Source: Altererythrobacter sp.
GTDB lineage: Bacteria; Pseudomonadota; Alphaproteobacteria; Sphingomonadales; Sphingomonadaceae
DNA: 5,131 nucleotides
NCBI GenBank assembly: GCA_024636575.1
Contig: JAGXGU010000017.1
Coordinates: 1 to 5,131 of the forward strand
Direction: 5' to 3'
The notes under the pieces were generated by a model. The model did not search any database. It saw only the letters and a program-made list of their open reading frames with translations, and was not told the DNA's origin. This document shows, piece by piece, positions 1 through 4,068 of the stretch. Every line of letters begins with the position of its first letter. Position 1 is the stretch's first letter. Made by a program: the position numbers and the translations under genes.

Positions 1-2
1 AA

Positions 3-266
3 GGGGTGCCGCTTCCGTCTGATTTTTCTGCAGTGATGGCGACCGTATCGGAGCATGTATTTCCGATCCTGCTGGTACTCGGCCTGCTTACGCGGCTTTC
101 GGCAACGGCACTGCTTGGGATGACCATGGTCATCCAGATATTTGTTTACCCGGACGCCTGGTGGTCGGTGCATTCCCTGTGGGTCGCACTTGCGCTGGTG
201 CTTATCGTTCGGGGTGGCGGGCTCTTTTCAGTTGATTTCCCATCGTCGAAAAGAACCCGCCAATGA
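3..266 (+). CDS. DoxX family membrane protein, C-terminal part (5' end outside window)
   Basis: The reading frame is open from the left edge, so this is the 3' end of a longer gene. An internal GTG at 6 could be mistaken for its start. About 87 residues are visible. They hold hydrophobic helices around VFPILLVLGLLTRLSATALL, MTMVIQIFVYP and SLWVALALVLIV, then the GGGLFSVDF ending. The GLxTRLSA segment and the C-terminal GGGxxSxD are typical of DoxX/DoxD-like four-helix inner-membrane proteins, so roughly the last three helices are present. The stop TGA (264-266) overlaps the ATG of the next gene (ATGA), suggesting translational coupling to the sigma factor. DoxX proteins are poorly understood; some belong to thiol or redox homeostasis complexes. 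Next to a SigF/NrsF pair, this copy resembles the DoxX member (BufD-type) of bufferin operons. The family call is firm; the bufferin role is inferred from context. Confidence 0.85.
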   Translation, partial: GVPLPSDFSAVMATVSEHVFPILLVLGLLTRLSATALLGMTMVIQIFVYPDAWWSVHSLWVALALVLIVRGGGLFSVDFPSSKRTRQ

Positions 267-787
267 TTGCAGACGATGCCATGATGGCGCGCCTTATGAC
301 GCTATCGCAGGGCGGGGATCGTCAAGCCTATGCCACTCTGCTTGCGGAATGCCAGAAATGGCTGAAGCGTTTTTATGCGCGTAGAATTGTTCCGCACCAG
401 ATTGATGATCTGGTGCAGGACACTCTGCTTTCGCTCCATCAGAAAATTGCAAGTTACGATCCGTCCAGGCCATTTCTGCCCTGGCTCGCGGCAATTGCAA
501 GATACCGCTGGGTCGATCAACTGCGCAAAGTTTACCGGGCTGATGAAACTGAGTTTGAAGAAAGCTTCGCCGCAGAAAATTCGGAACCTGCGATCGTTGC
601 AAGGATTAGCCTGGACCGGATGTTTTCCTATTTGCCACCGGCACAGGCGCGCGTCATCGAACTGGTCAAGATCAAGGGCCTGACAATTTCCGAAGCATCA
701 CATGCCTGCGGCCAGAGTGAATCCCTGGTCAAGGTCAATATCCACCGAGGATTGAAGAAACTCGCGACCATGATTGAGAAAGAGTAA
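263..787 (+). CDS. sigF: ECF RNA polymerase sigma factor, SigF-like (partner of NrsF)
   Basis: A 174-residue sigma factor with only regions 2 and 4, the normal size for an ECF sigma. Region 2 spans about residues 20-90. It includes DDLVQDTLLSLHQKI (48-62), the core-binding 2.1/2.2 signature, and PWLAAIARYRWVDQLRK (73-89), the -10-binding 2.3/2.4 segment. Region 4 spans about 118-170, with LPPAQARVIELVKIKGLTI (124-142) and the helix-turn-helix ending SLVKVNIHRGLKKL (154-167), which reads the -35 element. The start ATG at 263 overlaps the DoxX stop. ATGs at 281 and 284 are alternatives, and no strong Shine-Dalgarno precedes any of them, which fits coupling to DoxX. The adjacent DUF1109/NrsF anti-sigma places it with Caulobacter SigF, a chromium/cadmium and oxidative stress factor. 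ECF identity is firm; the SigF orthology is inferred from the partner gene. Confidence 0.9.
   Translation: MIADDAMMARLMTLSQGGDRQAYATLLAECQKWLKRFYARRIVPHQIDDLVQDTLLSLHQKIASYDPSRPFLPWLAAIARYRWVDQLRKVYRADETEFEESFAAENSEPAIVARISLDRMFSYLPPAQARVIELVKIKGLTISEASHACGQSESLVKVNIHRGLKKLATMIEKE
394..416 (+). repeat. perfect 9-bp inverted repeat inside the sigF-like gene
   Basis: GCACCAGAT (394-402) and ATCTGGTGC (408-416) are exact reverse complements separated by the 5-nt loop TGATG. The repeat sits in codons for residues HQIDDLVQ of sigma region 2. It could fold as a stable mRNA hairpin or bind a dimeric protein, but the amino acids here are conserved in sigma factors, so coincidence is possible. Confidence 0.6.
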
Positions 788-792
788 TTACC

Positions 793-1437
793 ATGCCTAC
801 CGACATCCAAACATTAATCGACGGTCTGGTGGAGGATCTTCAGCCAAGTCGGGCAATGACACTGAGGCGCGGTCTTGTGATCGCATCGGGCAGTGCTGCG
901 CTGACTGTTGGCGCCGTGGCGCTATTTTTCGGTGTCAGACCCGATCTGATCGCCGCAAACCCCAATCCGGTGTTCCTGTTGGCGACCGGACTGTTCCTGA
1001 TATTGGGCGTCGCAGCGTCCTTCACGGTGATTGGCATGAGCCGCCCGCAAGTGGGAAGCACGCATGTCGGCTGGGCATGGGCTGTTGCCATGGCTGCATT
1101 GCTCCCGCTTTCTGCGGCCGTGATGGGCTTTGTCAATCAAGGGAACACGTTCTTCCAGTCCCAGCCAACCCAGGGTATCAATTGCCTGACGAATGGCGGC
1201 CTGCTTGGCCTGATTGTTGGCGGGGCGCTGACATTCTGGCTGCGGCGCGGCGCGCCGACCTCACCTGAACAGGCCGGGTTGCTGACAGGCCTGGCAGCCG
1301 GAAGCCTGGGAATTTTCGCCTATTCCCTGCACTGCCCGTTTGACGATATCTACCATATCGGTATCTGGCACAGCCTGGCCGTGGCCGTAAGTGCCTTTGC
1401 CGGTAGGGCGATTGTTCCGGCCCTGATCCGCTGGTAA
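793..1437 (+). CDS. nrsF: DUF1109 / NrsF-type integral-membrane anti-sigma factor
   Basis: A 214-residue protein starting 5 bp after the sigma stop, with a purine-rich stretch (GAGAAAGAG) upstream of ATG 793. The N-terminal ~25 residues (TDIQTLIDGLVEDLQPSRA) are hydrophilic and would face the cytoplasm to bind the sigma. Six hydrophobic segments follow at about 27-49, 59-80, 92-113, 134-150, 162-178 and 190-210. The length and topology match the NrsF/DUF1109 family. It has only two cysteines, C131 (GINCLTNGG) and C181 (LHCPFDD, preceded by H180), both at the edges of membrane helices. In Caulobacter NrsF, two conserved cysteines are needed to keep SigF inactive until metal or oxidative stress, so these are the likely sensor residues. 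The C-terminal helix has H193 in IWHSLAV, a usual family feature. The gene should be co-transcribed with the sigma factor and inhibit it without stress. Confidence 0.92.
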   Translation: MPTDIQTLIDGLVEDLQPSRAMTLRRGLVIASGSAALTVGAVALFFGVRPDLIAANPNPVFLLATGLFLILGVAASFTVIGMSRPQVGSTHVGWAWAVAMAALLPLSAAVMGFVNQGNTFFQSQPTQGINCLTNGGLLGLIVGGALTFWLRRGAPTSPEQAGLLTGLAAGSLGIFAYSLHCPFDDIYHIGIWHSLAVAVSAFAGRAIVPALIRW

Positions 1438-1732
1438 GCGGGTTCCTTCAATTCCCCGAATTTACGGGTCAGGCGCTGTTGCCGCGCGAGCAGCCGATTG
1501 GTGAAGAATGACACGGTTCAAAAGTCCGGCACTGGCAATGGCACTACCGGCCGGGCTTGCCGGATGCGCGGCCCCCGCCCATGCTGAATGCACGGCACCG
1601 GTTGCCATCCATTTTTTGGGTTCGGGCGGCCCCATCGCTCTATGATCCGGTGGGAATCGAACCAAGATCAGGTCTTAGGGCGATGAACGAAGGCGCGGCG
1701 GCGGGATCGCTGGACGCCGGACGATTGAAGCC
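1438..1732. other. intergenic region between the two blocks, with one gene remnant
   Basis: About 295 bases lie between the nrsF stop and the next gene. I find no intact gene, tRNA, strong intrinsic terminator or convincing promoter. It holds a truncated signal-peptide ORF (1508-1645). GC content rises here and stays high through the following oxidoreductase. Any promoter for the four-gene middle block must lie here or be read through from the left. Confidence 0.6.
1508..1645 (+). pseudogene. possible N-terminal remnant of a secreted MBL-fold metallohydrolase
   Basis: A 45-codon ORF from ATG 1508 to TGA 1643-1645, with GGTGAAGA directly upstream. Residues 1-26 look like a signal peptide: a charged MTRFK start, a hydrophobic core, and an AHA-E signal peptidase I site. 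LAGC at 17-20 also resembles a lipobox. The mature part begins ECTAPVAIHFLGSGGPIA. The VAIxxLGSGGPIA string is what I associate with the first strand of exported MBL-fold hydrolases, which normally continue with a DDARAS-like segment and then the HxHxDH metal site. Here a stop follows two codons later, and I cannot find the continuation in another frame before the next gene. It is best read as a 5' remnant after deletion. A short exported peptide, or chance similarity, remains possible. Confidence 0.4.
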
Positions 1733-2917
1733 ATGGCCCCGGCCGGGCGCAGGCTGCATCTGATGCCCGGCGAACCGACCGATTCCAGGGCCGTGCAGCG
1801 TGTCGTTCTGGCGGGCGGCGGCCATGCCCATCTGGCGGTGCTGGATGACTGGGCCCGCGCGCCCTTGCGCGGTGCGGAAGCATGGCTGGTGACTGCGGAC
1901 CCGTTTACTGCCTATTCGGGAATGATCCCCGGGTGGATGGCCGGGCATTATGGGGCGGGGCAGCATCTGATCGATCTGCGGCCCCTGGCGAAACGCGCAG
2001 GCGTCAGATTGGTGATCGACACCGTGGATGGGCTGGATGCGAACCGCAGGGAACTGACATTGTCATCGGGCGGTGTCATGGCCTTCGATCTCCTGTCTCT
2101 GGCGGTCGGCGGGGAGGTGGATATTTCGCCGCTGGCGGGTCTGGGCGCGCGGCTGTTGCCGGTGAGGCCGATGAATGATTTCGTCGCCCGCTGGCCGGTG
2201 GTTCTGGAAGATGCCGCGCGGCGGCAGGGGTTCAGCCTGGTCATCGTCGGCGGCGGGGCTGCGGGCATCGAACTTGCGCTGGCTGCGGAATTTGCCCTGC
2301 GCAGGATATCGGCGGACCCCAAAGTTTCGATCGTGACGGCGGAAGATGGTTTTCTTTCCGGGCATTCCCAGGCGACCATCGCCCGCGTTCGCGCCGAATT
2401 GGCAAGGCGGCGCATAGACATATTCTTTGGAGAAGCGACCGGGTCCGAAGATGCGGTCTTGCTTTCGACCGGAATGGCCATCCACGCCGATTATGTCATC
2501 GCCGCCACCGGCAGCACGGCGCCGCGCTGGCTGAAGGGGTCCGGGTTGGCTCTCGACCAGCAGGGCTTTATCGAAGTGGGCGGGGATCTCCGGTCAATTT
2601 CGCATGATAATATTTTTGCAGCGGGCGACATTGTCACGCGGACGGATCGCCATGTGGCGCGGTCGGGCGTTCACGCCGTCCGTGCCGGGCCGGTACTGGC
2701 GGCCAATCTGCGGGCAAAGCTGAACGGGCAGATGCTTCATCAATATATTCCGCGCCGCCGAACGCTATATTTGCTGGCGACCGGAGACAGGCGTGCAATC
2801 CTTTCATGGGGAAAATTCGCTATGGTCGGGGGCTTGTTGTGGCGGCTAAAGGACTGGATTGATCGGCGCTTCGTGCGGCATCACACAATTGCTGCAGAAA
2901 CGGGTGAGGTGAATTGA
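1733..2917 (+). CDS. FAD-dependent pyridine nucleotide-disulfide oxidoreductase, SelD-N-terminal-like (TIGR03169 type)
   Basis: A 394-residue flavoprotein with two dinucleotide folds. The FAD site is at VVLAGGGHAHLAVL (24-37). The family-specific TAYSGMIPGWMAGHY is at 59-73, followed by IDLRPLAKRAGV. The NAD(P) site is IVGGGAAGIEL (171-181), the second FAD contact is NIFAAGDI (293-300), then SGVHAVRAGPVLAANLRA (311-328), and it ends with LWRLKDWIDRRFV. This set matches the NDH-2-like family often found as the N-terminal half of selenide-water-dikinase fusions. Here no SelD domain follows, and there is no redox-active cysteine pair, so a quinone or other acceptor is more likely than a disulfide. 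The start is uncertain: ATG 1733 adds about 20 low-complexity residues, while ATG 1763 or GTG 1793 would begin just before the FAD fold. None has a clear ribosome site. The gene abuts nrtS with no spacer. Confidence 0.88.
   Translation: MAPAGRRLHLMPGEPTDSRAVQRVVLAGGGHAHLAVLDDWARAPLRGAEAWLVTADPFTAYSGMIPGWMAGHYGAGQHLIDLRPLAKRAGVRLVIDTVDGLDANRRELTLSSGGVMAFDLLSLAVGGEVDISPLAGLGARLLPVRPMNDFVARWPVVLEDAARRQGFSLVIVGGGAAGIELALAAEFALRRISADPKVSIVTAEDGFLSGHSQATIARVRAELARRRIDIFFGEATGSEDAVLLSTGMAIHADYVIAATGSTAPRWLKGSGLALDQQGFIEVGGDLRSISHDNIFAAGDIVTRTDRHVARSGVHAVRAGPVLAANLRAKLNGQMLHQYIPRRRTLYLLATGDRRAILSWGKFAMVGGLLWRLKDWIDRRFVRHHTIAAETGEVN
2906..2911 (+). promoter_or_regulatory. ribosome binding site for nrtS
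   Basis: GAGGTG lies 6 nt upstream of ATG 2918, within the last codons of the oxidoreductase gene. It is the best Shine-Dalgarno match in this block and fixes the start of the small membrane protein. Confidence 0.6.
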
Positions 2918-3142
2918 ATGCCGCAAGCAAATCTGTTCACCCTGATGATTTCAAGACCAGTGGCGGCAAGCGCAATGCGCGTGGCGATTGTGGTGGGCAC
3001 GTGCCTGAATATCATCAATCAGGGGGCCACGATCTGGCACGGCGGGGACACCGATTGGCCGCGTTTTCTGATGAATTATGCGGTTCCATTCCTGGTCGCG
3101 AGTTACAGTGCGGCAAAGGCCCGCAGATCCATTGGCGATTGA
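2918..3142 (+). CDS. nrtS: NrtS-like small membrane protein (nitrate/nitrite transporter NrtS family)
   Basis: A 74-residue protein whose ATG directly follows the TGA of the oxidoreductase. Two hydrophobic helices are visible, about 21-36 and 51-66. The motifs MRVAIVVGTCLNIINQG (20-36) and NYAVPFLVASYSA (53-65) fit the NrtS family, where VGTxLNxINQG leads into helix one's end and a VPxxVxxYxA stretch forms helix two. NrtS was described as a minimal nitrate transporter in marine cyanobacteria. Many proteobacterial relatives carry the name by homology only, and substrate or direction of transport is unproven here. There is no nitrate reductase or nitrogen-assimilation gene nearby. It sits between a flavin oxidoreductase and a stress sigma factor, and its TGA abuts the sigma ATG, so it is co-expressed with them. 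Family membership is fairly sure; function is not. Confidence 0.82.
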   Translation: MPQANLFTLMISRPVAASAMRVAIVVGTCLNIINQGATIWHGGDTDWPRFLMNYAVPFLVASYSAAKARRSIGD

Positions 3143-3781
3143 ATGGGGCAGCTTGTTTCAACCGTTAATAGCCCTGCATTGGAAGGCATCACCGCGGAAA
3201 GTCCTGCCTTCGATGATCAATTCCTGGAACGGGTCCGGTCTGAAATGCTGCGCTTTGCCCGGCTCCAGCTGGGCAATGATGCCGAGGCCGAGGACGCGGT
3301 GCAGGAGGCGCTCGTCGGTGCACTCAAAAATGGCCCTAGTTTTCGCGCACAAGCTGCACTCAAGACCTGGATCATTGCAATCCTCAAGAACAAGATCGCC
3401 GATATGTTGCGGCGGCGGCAGCGGCATTCGATGATTGCCGAGCAGGTGGAGAGCGATAATGAGGCGGACGGGTATCCGGCAGTTTTCAACCATCGAGGTA
3501 TTTGGCGGGGCGAATCCCGGCCAACCCGCTGGGGCGATCCAGAGGCGGCGCTGCACAGCAGCCAGTTTCTCGCCATATTCGACGCTTGCCTTGGCTACCT
3601 GCCGGCCCGGCAGGGCCGCGTTTTCATGATGCGGGAAATCATCGAACTCAGCCCTGCAGAAATCTGCGCCGAGACGGGCCTGTCAGTCACCAATGTCCAT
3701 GTCATCCTTCACCGTGCGAGGCTCGGCTTGCGGGCGTGCCTGGAACGGAACTGGTTTGGAAGTGGAGCCGATCCTTGCTGA
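3143..3781 (+). CDS. ECF sigma factor, TIGR02943-like, paired with a zinc-finger anti-sigma
   Basis: A 212-residue sigma factor whose ATG follows the nrtS stop directly. No strong ribosome site is visible, so translation probably depends on ribosomes finishing nrtS. Region 2 is at about 24-95, with AEAEDAVQEALVGAL (47-61) and TWIIAILKNKIADMLRRR (75-92). Region 4 is at about 145-203, with LPARQGRVFMMREIIELS (153-170) and the recognition helix TNVHVILHRARLGLRACL (183-200), ending in ERNWF. Between them lies a long linker (96-144) with FNHRGIW and RPTRWGDPEAAL. That linker, plus RVFMMRE and a C-terminal CLExxWF, is distinctive of the TIGR02943 sigma group rather than the SigF type, so the two sigmas here are not recent duplicates. 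Its stop overlaps the anti-sigma gene by 7 bp. Target genes are unknown; neighbours suggest redox stress. A 7-bp inverted repeat with a 3-nt loop lies at 3598-3614. Confidence 0.9.
   Translation: MGQLVSTVNSPALEGITAESPAFDDQFLERVRSEMLRFARLQLGNDAEAEDAVQEALVGALKNGPSFRAQAALKTWIIAILKNKIADMLRRRQRHSMIAEQVESDNEADGYPAVFNHRGIWRGESRPTRWGDPEAALHSSQFLAIFDACLGYLPARQGRVFMMREIIELSPAEICAETGLSVTNVHVILHRARLGLRACLERNWFGSGADPC
3764..3767 (+). promoter_or_regulatory. ribosome binding site supporting the TTG start of the anti-sigma gene
   Basis: GGAG is 7 nt upstream of TTG 3775, inside the last codons of the sigma gene. No in-frame ATG lies between here and the zinc motif apart from the methionine within the motif itself. 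This site therefore decides the start. Confidence 0.5.
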
Positions 3782-3975
3782 ATTGTCATGACGCCACATT
3801 CCTGCTGTCGCAGCGCCTTGAGCGGGAACTCTCGCGGTCCGAGCGTGCGAAATTACGGCTGCATGTAACCATGTGCCGCGGTTGCACGAATTTCGAACGA
3901 CAGTTGCCGCAACTTGGCAAGGCTGTACGAACATTTGCCTCACACGATCCCGGTAGTGAGGACGCGAAACCCTAG
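3775..3975 (+). CDS. short soluble zinc-finger (HC2/ZAS-type) anti-sigma factor
   Basis: A 66-residue protein, read from TTG 3775 and overlapping the sigma stop (3779-3781). The sequence begins LNCHDATFLLSQRLERELS, the usual opening of zf-HC2 anti-sigma factors, in which a helix with alternating hydrophobic residues precedes the zinc site. HVTMCRGC (30-37) gives the canonical HxxxCxxC ligands, and C4 is the likely fourth ligand. The rest (FERQLPQLGKAVRTF) can form the helix that caps sigma. There is no transmembrane segment, so unlike NrsF it should act in the cytoplasm. Oxidation of the zinc thiolates, or metal displacement, is the known release mechanism for related ZAS proteins (RsrA, ChrR N-terminus). 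An upstream GTG at 3736 is in frame but would give a 13-residue leader inside the sigma gene with no ribosome site. The function is well supported; the exact start less so. Confidence 0.83.
   Translation: MLNCHDATFLLSQRLERELSRSERAKLRLHVTMCRGCTNFERQLPQLGKAVRTFASHDPGSEDAKP
3865..3890 (+). promoter_or_regulatory. candidate SigF-type promoter, GTAACC-N16-CGAA
   Basis: GTAACC at 3865-3870 and CGAA at 3887-3890 are separated by exactly 16 bases. This matches the promoter form I recall for Caulobacter SigF targets. It lies inside the anti-sigma gene, across the codons of the HxxxCxxC motif, so the bases are also constrained by the protein. Transcription from it would give a leader of roughly 170 nt before the membrane-reductase fusion gene. 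Confidence 0.25.
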
Positions 3976-3988
3976 CGCTGCATTATTT

Positions 3989-4014
3989 CCCGCGGGCGAC
4001 ATCGCCCGGGCGGG
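3989..4014 (+). other. GC-rich hairpin in the spacer before the fusion gene
   Basis: CCCGC-GGGCG (3989-3998) pairs with CGCCC and GCGGG (4003-4007, 4010-4014) around the loop ACAT, with a 2-nt GG bulge. That makes 10 GC-only pairs beginning 13 nt after the anti-sigma stop. No run of T follows directly, so it is not a standard intrinsic terminator. It may be an attenuating structure, a stabilising 3' end, or part of the leader of the next gene. Confidence 0.45.
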
Positions 4015-4068
4015 AGGCGCGAAGGGCGAAACATTGATCCGAGACAGATTTTTTCCAGGAAGTATCGC

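Noticed and set aside
1434..1460. GTAAGC-N17-CGAA after nrsF as a SigF-type promoter for the middle block.
   Set aside because: It has one mismatch in the -35 and a spacer one base too long, so it is weaker than the exact match at 3865-3890.
1616..1646. TTGGGT, 19 bases, TATGAT as a housekeeping promoter for the oxidoreductase operon.
   Set aside because: The -35 is poor, the spacer is longer than ideal, and the -10 overlaps the remnant ORF's end; such matches are common by chance.
1653..1663. On the minus strand GGTTCGATTCC matches the T-arm (B-box) core of a tRNA, raising the idea of a tRNA gene or attachment-site remnant near the gene scar.
   Set aside because: The flanking T-stem does not pair at two of five positions, no CCA-like 3' end follows, and no anticodon or D arm can be found upstream on that strand.
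1557..1763. A 68-codon + strand ORF (and overlapping minus-strand ORFs 1640-1966, 1948-2481, 2063-2485) as genes.
   Set aside because: They are rich in Arg/Pro/Ala as expected from off-frame reading of GC-rich DNA, match no family I recognise, and mostly overlap the clearly supported oxidoreductase.
3502..3774. N-terminal extension of the anti-sigma ORF back to ATG 3502.
   Set aside because: This portion is the off-frame shadow of the second sigma gene; family-like sequence begins only at about 3778.
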